This document shows positions 8,918 through 17,692 of a stretch of 64,000 nt of DNA, piece after piece. Positions within the stretch are counted from its first letter, which is position 1. Each line of letters starts with the position of its first letter. The translations under genes were made by a program, and so were the position numbers. This DNA is from Actinomycetota bacterium (GTDB taxonomy: Bacteria > Actinomycetota > Acidimicrobiia > Acidimicrobiales > Ilumatobacteraceae), in NCBI GenBank assembly GCA_005790505.1, contig SXUP01000016.1, positions 1 through 64,000 on the forward strand. Reading direction: 5' to 3'. The notes under the pieces were generated by a model, which ran no database searches, had not been told where the DNA came from, and worked only from the letters and a program-made list of their open reading frames with translations.

Positions 8918-9549
8918 TGACGACAACAACTACTGCGCCGCGCTTGAAAGAGCGTTATAACACTGAGATTCGTCAGGCCTTGCTGGTTCAGCTGGGGTTG
9001 AGCAACATCATGCAAGTGCCTACTCTGTCAAAGGTTGTTATCAACATGGGAGTTGGGCGAGCAACTCAACAGCCGTCGTTGCTAGAGGGTGCAGTCGCCG
9101 ACCTCACTCGTATTTCTGGTCAAAAGCCAGTTGTGACGAAGTCGCGCGACGCCATCGCCAACTTTAAGCTGCGCGAGAACCAAGCAATCGGATGCAAAGT
9201 CACACTGCGCGGAGATCGGATGTGGGAGTTTTTTGACCGTTTGTTGTCGGTTGCTATTCCTCGTATTCGTGACTTCCGTGGACTGCCTGCCAACTCTTGG
9301 GATGGTCACGGCAATTACACCTTCGGGCTCGCCGAGCAAACAGTGTTCCCGGAAGTTGACTTTGACAAAATTGATGCCCCACGGGGCATGGACATAACGA
9401 TTGTTACAACAGCAAAAACCAATGTGCAGGGCAAGGCATTGCTCGATGCATTTGGTTTCCCCTTCAAGCGTGGCAACGAGACGGGCGGACCACCAGCGAA
9501 AGCTAAGCGTCCAGCTCGTCCCGGTCAACGCGGCGGCAAGAAGAAGTAG
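8917..9549 (+). CDS. rplE: Large ribosomal subunit protein uL5 with basic C-terminal tail
   Basis: Residues 1-185 are L5: [51 protein letters not shown] and the [17 protein letters not shown] region. L5 binds 5S rRNA and contacts P-site tRNA. After the usual end there are about 25 further residues rich in K, R, P and G ([19 protein letters not shown]), so the protein is longer than the common 180-190. rpsN follows 17 bases later. Confidence 0.95.
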   Translation: MTTTTTAPRLKERYNTEIRQALLVQLGLSNIMQVPTLSKVVINMGVGRATQQPSLLEGAVADLTRISGQKPVVTKSRDAIANFKLRENQAIGCKVTLRGDRMWEFFDRLLSVAIPRIRDFRGLPANSWDGHGNYTFGLAEQTVFPEVDFDKIDAPRGMDITIVTTAKTNVQGKALLDAFGFPFKRGNETGGPPAKAKRPARPGQRGGKKK

Positions 9550-9566
9550 GCAGGCAAGGAAGAACC

Positions 9567-9752
9567 ATGGCAAAGAAATCACTAATCAATAAAGCAAACA
9601 CAAAGCCCAAGTTCAAGGTGCGTGGTTACACGCGTTGCAAACGTTGTGGGCGTGCCCGTTCGGTCTTGAAAAAATTTGGTCTGTGTCGCCTGTGCTTTCG
9701 TGAGTTGGCTCATGCCGGCGAAGTCCCCGGTATCACCAAGGCGAGCTGGTAG
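9567..9752 (+). CDS. rpsN: Small ribosomal subunit protein uS14, zinc-binding type
   Basis: The 61-residue product is the short zinc-binding S14 (type Z), with two Cys pairs, CKRCG and CRLC, and the ending [11 protein letters not shown]. It sits in the head of the 30S subunit. The zinc form implies that zinc-starvation replacement by a Cys-free paralog elsewhere in the genome is possible. AGGAAG precedes the ATG. Confidence 0.96.
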   Translation: MAKKSLINKANTKPKFKVRGYTRCKRCGRARSVLKKFGLCRLCFRELAHAGEVPGITKASW

Positions 9753-9762
9753 GTAAAACATT

Positions 9763-10164
9763 ATGATGACCGATCCAATCGCTGACATGCTCACCCGAAT
9801 CCGCAATGCCAATGTGGCTTTGCATGATGAAGTGGTGATGCCATCCTCCAAACAAAAAGTCGCTCTTGCAAAAATTCTCAAGTCCGAAGGGTACATCGTT
9901 GGCTATACGGTGGCTCCTTCAACAAAAGGACCAGGCGAACAACTTGCAGTGCAAATGAAATACACCGACAACCGTCACCGCACGATTTCGGGTCTAAAGC
10001 GCATCTCCACTCCTGGTCTGCGTGTCTATCGTGACTCAAAAACCGTTCCACGTGTCTTTGGAGGTCTTGGTGTTGCGGTCCTATCAACAAGTCAAGGTCT
10101 GATGACCGATCGTGAAGCGCGCAAGCGCAAGGTCGGCGGCGAAGTCCTGTGTTTCGTGTGGTGA
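9763..10164 (+). CDS. rpsH: Small ribosomal subunit protein uS8
   Basis: The 133-residue product is S8, with [16 protein letters not shown] and the C-terminal [22 protein letters not shown]. Two consecutive ATG codons (9763, 9766) are possible starts and differ by one Met. S8 binds 16S helix 21 and in E. coli represses the spc operon. rpsH lies ten bases after rpsN. Confidence 0.96.
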   Translation: MMTDPIADMLTRIRNANVALHDEVVMPSSKQKVALAKILKSEGYIVGYTVAPSTKGPGEQLAVQMKYTDNRHRTISGLKRISTPGLRVYRDSKTVPRVFGGLGVAVLSTSQGLMTDREARKRKVGGEVLCFVW

Positions 10165-10183
10165 ATCAGAAAGGCCAGTAACT

Positions 10184-10723
10184 ATGTCTCGTATCGGAAA
10201 CTCACCTATCACAGTGCCAGCAGGCGTTGATGTCAGCATCGCTGGTGCTGACATTACTGTCAAGGGACCAAAGGGATCGCTCCACCGTAGTATTCCGGTG
10301 GAAATCACTGTCACTCAAGATGGTTCAACCATTACCTTGGCGCGTGCTGGAGACAGTCGTATCGAGCGTTCGCTGCACGGTCTGATGCGAACACTTGTCA
10401 ACAATATGGTTCTTGGTGTGACGGTTGGGTTCAGCAAAGAACTTGAAATCGTTGGTGTTGGTTACCGAGCAGAAGCGCAAGGGAAAAACCTCCGTTTGGC
10501 TCTTGGTTTCTCTCATCCAGTGATCGTGCCAGCACCCGCAGGTATCTCATTTGATATTCCGGCTCAGACCAAAGTAATTGTCAAAGGAATCGACAAAGAA
10601 CTTGTTGGTCAGGTCGCAGCAGATATTCGCTCCATCCGCAAACCAGAGCCTTACAAAGGCAAAGGTGTGCGTTATCTGAATGAGCGAGTCGTCCGCAAGG
10701 CCGGCAAGACCGGCAAGAAGTAA
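10184..10723 (+). CDS. rplF: Large ribosomal subunit protein uL6
   Basis: The 179-residue product is L6, starting MSRIGNSPITVPAGVDV and ending with KPEPYKGKGVRYLNERVVRKAGKTGKK. I use the ATG at 10184, which gives the family N-terminus; the frame stays open upstream to 10112 but that part overlaps rpsH. The last codons contain a tandem CCGGCAAGA duplication. Confidence 0.96.
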   Translation: MSRIGNSPITVPAGVDVSIAGADITVKGPKGSLHRSIPVEITVTQDGSTITLARAGDSRIERSLHGLMRTLVNNMVLGVTVGFSKELEIVGVGYRAEAQGKNLRLALGFSHPVIVPAPAGISFDIPAQTKVIVKGIDKELVGQVAADIRSIRKPEPYKGKGVRYLNERVVRKAGKTGKK

Positions 10724-10751
10724 CTCGGTAACAAGGAACTCGGTAACAAGG
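10722..10751 (+). repeat. Perfect tandem 15-bp duplication between rplF and rplR
   Basis: AACTCGGTAACAAGG occurs twice head to tail, from the rplF stop codon to just before rplR. Each copy ends in an AAGGAA ribosome-binding site; the second is correctly spaced for the rplR ATG at 10759. It looks like a recent slippage event in the spacer. Confidence 0.9.
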
Positions 10752-10758
10752 AAACATT

Positions 10759-11124
10759 ATGGGAAACATTGCAAAGAATCGTCGCGAAGGTCGCCTACGT
10801 CGCCACAGTCGTGTGCGCAAAAAAATCCATGGCACAGCTTTGCGTCCCCGTTTAGCAGTCCACCGCACGAACAAGCATTTCAGCATGCAACTTATTGACG
10901 ACGATGCGCGTTGTACTCTTGTTGCCGCATCGTCAGTAGAGAGTGGTCTGCGTTCTGAGAGCGGCGCAACTTCGGTAGCGGCAGGCAAGGTTGGTCAACT
11001 AGTAGCGGCACGTGCCAAGGCAGCCGGAATCACTACGGTCGTTTTTGACCGAGGTGGATACCTGTACCACGGTCGTGTTGCAGTTGCGGCTCAAGCCGCT
11101 CGTGAAGCAGGACTGGAGTTCTAA
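10759..11124 (+). CDS. rplR: Large ribosomal subunit protein uL18
   Basis: The 121-residue product is L18, the 5S rRNA-binding protein, with [27 protein letters not shown] and the terminal [26 protein letters not shown]. Its stop TAA overlaps the rpsE ATG as TAATG, so the two are translationally coupled. Confidence 0.96.
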   Translation: MGNIAKNRREGRLRRHSRVRKKIHGTALRPRLAVHRTNKHFSMQLIDDDARCTLVAASSVESGLRSESGATSVAAGKVGQLVAARAKAAGITTVVFDRGGYLYHGRVAVAAQAAREAGLEF

Positions 11125-11714
11125 TGAGTAACTATTCAAAAGCGGTAAATACAGCACCAGAACCTGGCGCATTGCGCGAGTCTCGCGTCATTCATATCAA
11201 CCGTGTGGCCAAGGTTGTCAAGGGCGGTCGCCGATTTTCATTCACAGCGCTCGTTGTAGTCGGTGATGGAAATGGTCGGGTTGGTCTGGGGTATGGCAAG
11301 GCAAAGGAAGTTCCCCTGGCGATTCAAAAAGGTACCGAAGAAGCAAAGAAAAATCTTTTCGATGTGGCACTTGCCGGAACAACAATCACTCACACAATTT
11401 TGGGAATCGCTGGCGCAGGTCGAGTGTTGCTCAAACCAGCTGCACCAGGAACTGGCGTAATCGCCGGCGGAGCCGCGCGAATCATCCTTGAAGAAGCCGG
11501 AGTCCATGACGTGCTCGCAAAGTCTCTCGGTTCAGCAAATGCGATCAATGTGGCGAGAGCCACGATTACTGGTCTTCAAGAACTGCAGCGTCCTGATGTT
11601 GTGGCGAAGCGTCGCGGTATTGCCGCTGACTCATTTGTTCCCAAAGGAATGCTCAAGGCATACACAGATCGTCAAAAGTCGACTCAGCAGGCGAGGGCAA
11701 CGGAACATGGCTGA
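11124..11714 (+). CDS. rpsE: Small ribosomal subunit protein uS5
   Basis: The 196-residue product is S5: the dsRBD-like N-domain with [27 protein letters not shown] and [15 protein letters not shown], then the C-domain [28 protein letters not shown]5 maintains decoding fidelity. The gene overlaps rpmD by eight bases. Confidence 0.96.
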   Translation: MSNYSKAVNTAPEPGALRESRVIHINRVAKVVKGGRRFSFTALVVVGDGNGRVGLGYGKAKEVPLAIQKGTEEAKKNLFDVALAGTTITHTILGIAGAGRVLLKPAAPGTGVIAGGAARIILEEAGVHDVLAKSLGSANAINVARATITGLQELQRPDVVAKRRGIAADSFVPKGMLKAYTDRQKSTQQARATEHG

Positions 11715-11895
11715 AAAAACAATTACCGTTACACTTAAGCGCTCACGCTTTGGAGTTAAACCCAAAACTGCTGGCACCATTCGTGCGCTTGGTCTAAGAA
11801 AGATCGGTGACACCAACACACTGCCAGACAGACCAGAGATTCGGGGAATGATTGCCCGAGTCCCGCACCTAATTGAAGTACAGGAGAACAACTGA
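11707..11895 (+). CDS. rpmD: Large ribosomal subunit protein uL30
   Basis: The 62-residue product is L30: [35 protein letters not shown] start at the ATG at 11707 that gives [10 protein letters not shown]; the frame is open further upstream, but only inside rpsE. It lies two bases before rplO in the usual rpsE-rpmD-rplO order. Confidence 0.95.
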   Translation: MAEKTITVTLKRSRFGVKPKTAGTIRALGLRKIGDTNTLPDRPEIRGMIARVPHLIEVQENN

Positions 11896-11897
11896 TC

Positions 11898-12383
11898 ATG
11901 CGCGTCGACGAACTTGCACCAGCACCAGGTAGCACTAAAAAAGCAAAACGAGTCGGTCGTGGTACTGGCGGAAAAGGCGGAAAAACCGCTGGTCGCGGTA
12001 CCAAAGGTCAATACGCACGCAACACCGTGGCGCGCGGTTTTGAAGGTGGACAGATGCCTCTCAAGCAACGCGTCCCAAAACTTAAGGGCTTCAATAACCC
12101 ATTCCGAGTTGAATATTACGCCGTCAATCTTGATGCGCTTGATGCGCTCGGTGCTTCCGAAGTAACTCCTGAGATCATGGTGGCAAAGGGACTTGCGCAC
12201 AAAGGAACCTTGATCAAAATCCTCGGGCGCGGAACTATTTCAACTGCCGTCAAGGTTTCTGCTCATGCTGTTTCCAAATCTGCCCAGAAAGCCATTATTG
12301 CGGCTGGTGGATCTGTGACATTATTGTCCCTACCTCATGCAATTCGACCACCCGCTAAGGGAAACCAGTTCACAAATCGCTGA
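11898..12383 (+). CDS. rplO: Large ribosomal subunit protein uL15
   Basis: The 161-residue product is L15, with the Gly/Arg/Lys-rich N-terminal segment KRVGRGTGGKGGKTAGRGTKGQ that penetrates the 50S core, then GGQMPLKQRVPKLKGF. Length is slightly above the usual 145-150. secY follows 27 bases later. Confidence 0.96.
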   Translation: MRVDELAPAPGSTKKAKRVGRGTGGKGGKTAGRGTKGQYARNTVARGFEGGQMPLKQRVPKLKGFNNPFRVEYYAVNLDALDALGASEVTPEIMVAKGLAHKGTLIKILGRGTISTAVKVSAHAVSKSAQKAIIAAGGSVTLLSLPHAIRPPAKGNQFTNR

Positions 12384-12410
12384 TATTTATTTGGCAACAA
12401 GGAGCAACTC

Positions 12411-13730
12411 GTGTTTTCAAACATGAAGAATATCTTCAAGGTCGAGGATCTTCGAAAGAAGGTGTTCTTCACACTTGTGATGATTGCCGTCTATCGCTTA
12501 GGTACAGCTATCCGAGTTCCCGGCGTTGATGCCGGCGCAGTTGCTCAGTTGCGTGAGTCTTCCAAGACCCAAGGTGCTCTTGGATTCCTGAACTTGTTTT
12601 CGGGTGGTGCTTTTAGTTCGTTCAGTATTTTTGCGCTGGGTATCATGCCCTACATTACGGCCAGCATCATCATGCAAGTCCTGAATGTGGTCATCCCAAA
12701 GTTGCAAGAATGGCAAGAGATGGGTGCTGTTGGGCAGCGGAAAATAACTCAATGGACCCGTTATGTTGCTATTGGTATAGCCGTTTTGCAGGGAGCAGGG
12801 CTCACATTTATTTTCGGGCAGGGTAGGGGCTCGGCTTTCTTCGGTGCAGCCGCAACCGCTCCTGATGTTGTGTTGCTTGATCCTTTTATGCCACGCGCGC
12901 TGCTGGTGATTCCATCACTTGTCGCCGGCACCGCATTGCTGATGTGGGTTGGTGAACTGATCAGTCAACGGGGTATCAGCAACGGAATGTCAGTCTTGAT
13001 CTTTAGTTCTGTCGTTTCCGGGTTGCCTTACGGCTATTACTCCATTCTGCAGAGCAAGAAATTCTTTATCTTTGGCATCTTGGTCGCAGTTTCTGTCGGA
13101 GTTTTGATTGCTGTTGTTCGAGTTGAGCTCGGTCAGCGTCGCATCCCTGTGCAGTTTGCCAAACGTGTTGTTGGTCGGAAAATGTTTGGCGGTCAAAGCA
13201 CTTACATTCCACTCAAGGTCAACCAAGCAGGCATTGTTCCCATCATCTTTGCGTCGTCGGTTTTGTTATTGCCTGTGTTGATGTCGAACATGTTGGGTAG
13301 CGCTGAGGGTTGGCGTGGTTCGGTAGCAAGGTTCGTCGACACGTACTTGATAAACAGCCAAAATGTCGTATACATCACGATTTTCTTTGGAATGATCGTG
13401 GCGTTTGCTTATTTTTATAATTCAATTGCCTTTGACCCGATCCGGCAGGCAGATCAACTGCGTAAGCAGGGTGGTTTTGTCCCCGGCATTCGGCCAGGGC
13501 CCCAAACAGAAAAATTCCTTGGTAAGGCTGTCAATCGAATCACACTGCCTGGCGCATTATTCGTTGCGACAATCGCAATTTTGCCCTACATAATTTTGTG
13601 GGCGGGAGATGTGCAATCATTTCCTTTTGCTGGAACAACTGTCTTGATCGCCGTTGGTGTGGCGCTTGAACTTATGCGTCAGATTAACAGCCAGTTGATG
13701 CTACGTAACTATGAGGGTTTTTTGAAGTGA
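12411..13730 (+). CDS. secY: Preprotein translocase subunit SecY
   Basis: The 439-residue protein has ten hydrophobic segments and is the channel of the Sec translocon. Recognisable parts include VFFTLVMIAVYRLGTAIRVPG at TM1, FALGIMPYITASIIMQ near TM2, and the cytoplasmic loop QFAKRVVGRKMFGGQSTYIPLKVNQAGI. The GTG start is set by AAGGAG nine bases upstream. It ends the spc cluster and precedes adk. Confidence 0.97.
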   Translation: MFSNMKNIFKVEDLRKKVFFTLVMIAVYRLGTAIRVPGVDAGAVAQLRESSKTQGALGFLNLFSGGAFSSFSIFALGIMPYITASIIMQVLNVVIPKLQEWQEMGAVGQRKITQWTRYVAIGIAVLQGAGLTFIFGQGRGSAFFGAAATAPDVVLLDPFMPRALLVIPSLVAGTALLMWVGELISQRGISNGMSVLIFSSVVSGLPYGYYSILQSKKFFIFGILVAVSVGVLIAVVRVELGQRRIPVQFAKRVVGRKMFGGQSTYIPLKVNQAGIVPIIFASSVLLLPVLMSNMLGSAEGWRGSVARFVDTYLINSQNVVYITIFFGMIVAFAYFYNSIAFDPIRQADQLRKQGGFVPGIRPGPQTEKFLGKAVNRITLPGALFVATIAILPYIILWAGDVQSFPFAGTTVLIAVGVALELMRQINSQLMLRNYEGFLK

Positions 13731-13767
13731 TTGCTCGCATCTTGGGATGCAGCGATCAGGTATCGAC

Positions 13768-14424
13768 ATGACGTCGGGGGCAAGATTAGTAATCCTTGGA
13801 AGACAAGGGGCGGGCAAGGGAACGCAATGTGTGCGTTTGTCGCGACATTTCGTGGTTCCACATATCTCAACAGGTGACATGTTGCGCGCAGCAGTTCGTG
13901 AAGACACTGAGGTTGGAGTGGCAGTAAAAGAAATCATGGATTCTGGTGGTTTGGTCGGTGACAGCACAATGGTGGCTCTCGTTAGAAAACGAGTCAATCT
14001 CGATGATGCGCGCACGCGTGGATACATCTTGGATGGCTTCCCGCGCACGGTAGTTCAGGCTCAAGCATTTGATGAAATGTCGACAGATCAGCCCTTAGAT
14101 GTGGTGCTTGACTTAGTGGTGCCGCGTGATTTGGTATTGCAGCGGTTGTCCTCTCGCCGTGTGTGCAGAGACTGTGGGACCAATTTCACGGCTCCGGCAG
14201 ACGAGCCTCGGCCGTGGACATGCGAGAACTGCGGGGGCGATGTGGTGCATCGCGCCGACGACACCCCCGACGCCATCAACCGGCGCCTAGATCTTTATGA
14301 ATCCCAAACTGCCCCTTTGATCGAGTTTTATGGTCTGACGGGCCGACTTGTTGAAATAGACGGCGTTGGCTCTCCTGACGAGGTATTTTTGAGGGCCACC
14401 TCAGCCGTTGATGCCCGATGCTGA
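13768..14424 (+). CDS. adk: Adenylate kinase with zinc-type lid
   Basis: The 218-residue product interconverts ATP + AMP and 2 ADP. The P-loop is GRQGAGKGTQC (Gln replaces the more common Pro), the AMP site includes STGDMLR and GFPRTVVQA, and the lid carries four Cys in CRDCGTNF and CENCGGD, a structural zinc site. I start at the ATG giving MTSGARLVILGRQG; an ATG at 13747 would add seven residues and neither has a good ribosome-binding site. The methionine aminopeptidase gene that usually follows adk is absent. Confidence 0.94.
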   Translation: MTSGARLVILGRQGAGKGTQCVRLSRHFVVPHISTGDMLRAAVREDTEVGVAVKEIMDSGGLVGDSTMVALVRKRVNLDDARTRGYILDGFPRTVVQAQAFDEMSTDQPLDVVLDLVVPRDLVLQRLSSRRVCRDCGTNFTAPADEPRPWTCENCGGDVVHRADDTPDAINRRLDLYESQTAPLIEFYGLTGRLVEIDGVGSPDEVFLRATSAVDARC

Positions 14425-14542
14425 GCCACTAAATCAGGCAAAAAGTCCCCAATCGGCACTTGGGTCATTGCAAATGCGCCGATAGCATTGTTTCTTGTCT
14501 CATCGCCAAGTGAGCGAAAAAGACTCTTCCGTTCCAATCAAT

Positions 14543-14549
14543 AAGGAGG
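14543..14549 (+). promoter_or_regulatory. Shine-Dalgarno AAGGAGG before a CTG start of infA
   Basis: AAGGAGG is the strongest ribosome-binding sequence in this gap and lies five bases before CTG at 14555. No ATG, GTG or TTG follows it at a workable distance in the infA frame, so it decides the infA start. Confidence 0.7.
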
Positions 14550-14554
14550 CCCTT

Positions 14555-14779
14555 CTGGCCCAGCCAAAAGAAGACGCGATTGTGCTTGATGGCACGATTC
14601 TTGAATCACTTCCGAACGCGATGTTTCGGGTAGAACTCGAGAACGGGCACAAAGTGCTTGCGCATATTTCGGGAAAAATGCGAATGCACTACATCCGCAT
14701 ACTTCCAGGCGACAAAGTCCAGGTGGAACTTACTCCATACGATCTCACTCGAGGTCGTATTACATATCGTTTTAAGTGA
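14555..14779 (+). CDS. infA: Translation initiation factor IF-1, probable CTG start
   Basis: The product is a 74-residue OB-fold protein: [48 protein letters not shown] and [11 protein letters not shown]-1 binds the ribosomal A site during initiation. The canonical N-terminus (about MAKPKE) aligns with (M)[12 protein letters not shown] if CTG at 14555 starts the gene, and a perfect AAGGAGG sits five bases before it. In-frame GTG at 14510 and TTG at 14495 lack a ribosome-binding site and would add 15-20 unrelated residues. Rare-codon initiation of IF-1 would recall the AUU start of E. coli infC, a fidelity-sensing autoregulation. Confidence 0.93.
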   Translation: MAQPKEDAIVLDGTILESLPNAMFRVELENGHKVLAHISGKMRMHYIRILPGDKVQVELTPYDLTRGRITYRFK

Positions 14780-14786
14780 GACAGCA

Positions 14787-14900
14787 ATGAAAGTGCGCCC
14801 TAGCGTAAAGACAATTTGTGAGAAGTGCAGAGTCGTGCGTCGCCGTGGGCGCGTGATGGTTATTTGTGAAAATCCCAGACACAAGCAGCGCCAGGGCTGA
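14787..14900 (+). CDS. rpmJ: Large ribosomal subunit protein bL36, zinc type
   Basis: The 37-residue product is L36 with the zinc ligands of [24 protein letters not shown] (three Cys, one His). It lies seven bases after infA. The frame continues upstream within infA but the L36 N-terminus MKVRPSVK fixes the start. Confidence 0.96.
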   Translation: MKVRPSVKTICEKCRVVRRRGRVMVICENPRHKQRQG

Positions 14901-14923
14901 GAAGAAAAAAGGACGAATAACAT

Positions 14924-15301
14924 ATGGCACGTATTGCAGGAGTTGATATCCCACGCGAAAAGCGGTTGGCGATTTCTCTGACATATATTTATGGCATTGG
15001 CCGAGCCACAGCTAAGAAAATTTGTCTAGCGGCGGGACTCAATGAGGACACGCGCGTGCGCGACCTCAACGAAGACGAACTTAATCGCATTCGCGCGTGG
15101 GTAGACGCCAATACAACAGTTGAAGGTGACTTGCGACGAGATGTTCAGCAAGACATCAAACGCAAAGTCGAAATCGGATGCCTGCAGGGTATTCGTCATC
15201 GCAAGGGCTTGCCTGTGCGTGGTCAACGGACACACACAAATGCCCGTACCCGCAAAGGTCCAAAAAAGACGGTTGCCAACAAGAAAAAGGCAGTGAGGTA
15301 G
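14924..15301 (+). CDS. rpsM: Small ribosomal subunit protein uS13
   Basis: The 125-residue product is S13: [26 protein letters not shown], the [15 protein letters not shown] motif, and the basic tail [20 protein letters not shown] that reaches P-site tRNA. An AAAAAGGACG site precedes the ATG. It opens the alpha cluster rpsM-rpsK-rpsD-rpoA-rplQ. Confidence 0.97.
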   Translation: MARIAGVDIPREKRLAISLTYIYGIGRATAKKICLAAGLNEDTRVRDLNEDELNRIRAWVDANTTVEGDLRRDVQQDIKRKVEIGCLQGIRHRKGLPVRGQRTHTNARTRKGPKKTVANKKKAVR

Positions 15302-15307
15302 TTCATC

Positions 15308-15706
15308 ATGGCCAAGCCAACAGCGGGCGGTCGTCGTCCACGCAAGAGAGAGAAAAAGAATGTCACTTCAGGTGTCGTTCATATCAAGAGTTCGTTTAAC
15401 AACACCATTGTTTCGATCACTGATTTGGAAGGCAACGTGATTGCTTGGGCTTCGTCTGGTGCCGTCGGGTTCAAGGGTTCCCGGAAGAGCACTCCATACG
15501 CAGCACAAATGGCCGCCGAAAAAGCAGCCAAGGCAGCTATGGAACACGGTCTTCGCCGTGCTGAGGTTTTGGTCAAGGGTCCAGGTTCTGGTCGCGATAC
15601 GGCATTGCGCTCGATTCAAAATGCAGGCATTGAGGTTTCTGGAATCAAGGATGTGTCTCCGGTGCCGCACAATGGTTGTCGTCAAATAAAGCGACGGAGG
15701 GCGTAA
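15308..15706 (+). CDS. rpsK: Small ribosomal subunit protein uS11
   Basis: The 132-residue product is S11: [28 protein letters not shown] and [17 protein letters not shown]. It lies on the 30S platform near the E site. It is placed six bases after rpsM and three before rpsD. Confidence 0.97.
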   Translation: MAKPTAGGRRPRKREKKNVTSGVVHIKSSFNNTIVSITDLEGNVIAWASSGAVGFKGSRKSTPYAAQMAAEKAAKAAMEHGLRRAEVLVKGPGSGRDTALRSIQNAGIEVSGIKDVSPVPHNGCRQIKRRRA

Positions 15707-15709
15707 CTT

Positions 15710-16321
15710 ATGGCTCGTTATATTGGTCCCAGGGTTCGCCTTTCTCGTCGTCTCAATGTCAACTTATTTGAGAATGAAAAGGGTAGCAAGGCTCTTGATC
15801 GCCGTCCTTTCCCTCCAGGAATGCACGGCAAGACCCGACGCCGCAGTGCTGGCAGTGAATACCTTGCGCAATTGCAAGAAAAGCAAAAGGCAAAATACAT
15901 TTACGGCGTTCTAGAGCGTCAGTTTCGAAACACCTACGAAGAAGCGAACCGTCTTGCAGGTCCAACAGGCGAAAACCTTTTACGCTTGCTTGAACAGCGA
16001 CTTGATAATGTGGTTTTTCGCGCAGGGTGGGGAAGCACTCGCCCCCAGACCCGCCAATTCGTGAGTCACGGTCTTATTCTTGTCGACGGCAAACGCGTCA
16101 ATATTGCGTCATACCGAGTCAAGAAGGGTCAAGTCGTGTCATTGTCGCCAAAGGCGCAGAACATGATTCAGATTCAACATAACATCGACACCCTTGACCG
16201 ACCACTTGTTGGCTGGCTTGAGGCTGGCGAGAAGCAAGTGACTGTGCGCGAATTGCCACAGCGCGAGCAAATTGATGTACCCGTCCGTGAACAGCTCATT
16301 GTTGAGTTGTACTCAAAGTAG
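15710..16321 (+). CDS. rpsD: Small ribosomal subunit protein uS4, zinc-free type
   Basis: The 203-residue product is S4, which nucleates 30S assembly. The N-terminal region (MARYIGPRVRLSRRLNVNLF) lacks the CXXC zinc knuckle found in many S4 proteins, so this is the Cys-free form. The S4 RNA-binding domain (LEQRLDNVVFRAGW to HGLILVDGKRVNI) is intact. S4 represses the alpha operon in E. coli; no equivalent element was identified here. Confidence 0.96.
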   Translation: MARYIGPRVRLSRRLNVNLFENEKGSKALDRRPFPPGMHGKTRRRSAGSEYLAQLQEKQKAKYIYGVLERQFRNTYEEANRLAGPTGENLLRLLEQRLDNVVFRAGWGSTRPQTRQFVSHGLILVDGKRVNIASYRVKKGQVVSLSPKAQNMIQIQHNIDTLDRPLVGWLEAGEKQVTVRELPQREQIDVPVREQLIVELYSK

Positions 16322-16353
16322 CCCTATCCGCTCCACCCCAGGAGAATAAAAAT

Positions 16354-17286
16354 ATGCTTGTTATCCAACGCCCAACAGTCGAAGCAATCGGCGAAGAGTC
16401 CAACAACCGTCAAAGTTTTGCGGTCGGACCACTCGAGCCTGGCTTTGGTCATACCATCGGTAACTCGTTGCGACGCACCTTGCTATCGTCAATTCCTGGT
16501 GCCGCAATCACCACTCTCAAGTTTGATGATGCTCAACACGAGTTCACCACTCTAAAAGGTGTGAGTGAAGACATCACCGAAATAATCCTCAACATCAAAG
16601 ACATTGTGTTAACCAGTGCAAGCGACGAGCCCATTGTCTTGCGCCTTGATGTACGCGGACCTGCTGTTGTTACGGCTGGTGACATTCCACTTACCTCAGA
16701 CATTGAGATTCTCAACAAGGATCTCCATATTGCCACGCTCAATACGACTGGTCATTTGGCTGTTGATATCACAATCGAGCGTGGGCGCGGATACTTGTCG
16801 AGTGAACGCGACGCCGAGAACCGCATCATTGGCGTCGTGCCAATCGACGCAATCTTTTCTGCAGTCCGTCGGGTCACATTCAACATCGAACCAACACGTG
16901 TGGCTCAAAGCACAAACTATGACCGTCTCGTTTTGGACATAGAGACAGATGGCTCAATTTCGCCACGCGAGGCACTCGCATCAGCGGGCGCAACCTTGCG
17001 CTCTCTTGTGGATCTGGTGGCTTGCATGTCAGACGAGCCACAAGGACTTGAACTCAGTGAGATACTTGGGGCAAATGTCGGTATGCCAGACCTTGACCAC
17101 CCAATTGAAGATCTTGACTTGAGCGAGCGTCCGCGTAATTGCCTCAAGCGTGGCCAAATCAATACGATCGGTGAACTGTTGCTGCGCTCTGAAGAAGACC
17201 TCCTCAACATCACCAACTTTGGTCAGAAAAGTCTTGATGAAATCATGCAGAAGCTTGACGAGCGCGGCTTGTCGCTGCGTCTTTGA
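16354..17286 (+). CDS. rpoA: RNA polymerase subunit alpha
   Basis: The 310-residue product has the N-terminal dimerisation domain (GPLEPGFGHTIGNSLRRTLLSSIPGAAIT) and the C-terminal domain (PIEDLDLSERPRNCLKRGQINTIGELL to NFGQKSLDEI) that binds UP elements and activators. CCAGGAG lies ten bases before the ATG. It is followed by rplQ, the invariant alpha-cluster order. Confidence 0.97.
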   Translation: MLVIQRPTVEAIGEESNNRQSFAVGPLEPGFGHTIGNSLRRTLLSSIPGAAITTLKFDDAQHEFTTLKGVSEDITEIILNIKDIVLTSASDEPIVLRLDVRGPAVVTAGDIPLTSDIEILNKDLHIATLNTTGHLAVDITIERGRGYLSSERDAENRIIGVVPIDAIFSAVRRVTFNIEPTRVAQSTNYDRLVLDIETDGSISPREALASAGATLRSLVDLVACMSDEPQGLELSEILGANVGMPDLDHPIEDLDLSERPRNCLKRGQINTIGELLLRSEEDLLNITNFGQKSLDEIMQKLDERGLSLRL

Positions 17287-17311
17287 GATCATCGAAATCT
17301 AAGGAGAGATA

Positions 17312-17686
17312 ATGCCAGCAACCCCACGTCGAGCCCGAAACTTTGGTGGCTCGTCCCAACATCAGAAATTAATGATGGCCAACCTTGCAGCGTCTTTGTT
17401 TGCCGCAGAAGGAATCGTCACCACAGAAGCCAAGGCCAAGGCATTGCGTCCTATTGCTGAAAAACTAATTACAAAAGCCAAAAAAGCGCAGGGCGATTCT
17501 CCAATGCGTGTTCATCGCATTCGTCAGATCGAGAGTTACCTCGGTGACAAAGAAATGACCACTAAATTAGTCAACGAGGTTGCCCCCCGATATTCATCGC
17601 GCAATGGCGGATACTTGCGTATTCTCAAACTCGGAACTCGTCAGGGTGACGCGGCGCCAATGGCGCGCATTGAATTGCTGAAATAG
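17312..17686 (+). CDS. rplQ: Large ribosomal subunit protein bL17
   Basis: The 124-residue product is L17: MPATPRRARNFGGSSQHQKLMMANLAASLF and the terminal NGGYLRILKLGTRQGDAAPMARIEL. An AAGGAGAG site precedes the ATG. It ends the ribosomal alpha cluster; a strong hairpin begins 29 bases after its stop, inside the start region of truA. Confidence 0.97.
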   Translation: MPATPRRARNFGGSSQHQKLMMANLAASLFAAEGIVTTEAKAKALRPIAEKLITKAKKAQGDSPMRVHRIRQIESYLGDKEMTTKLVNEVAPRYSSRNGGYLRILKLGTRQGDAAPMARIELLK

Positions 17687-17692
17687 TCTCCG

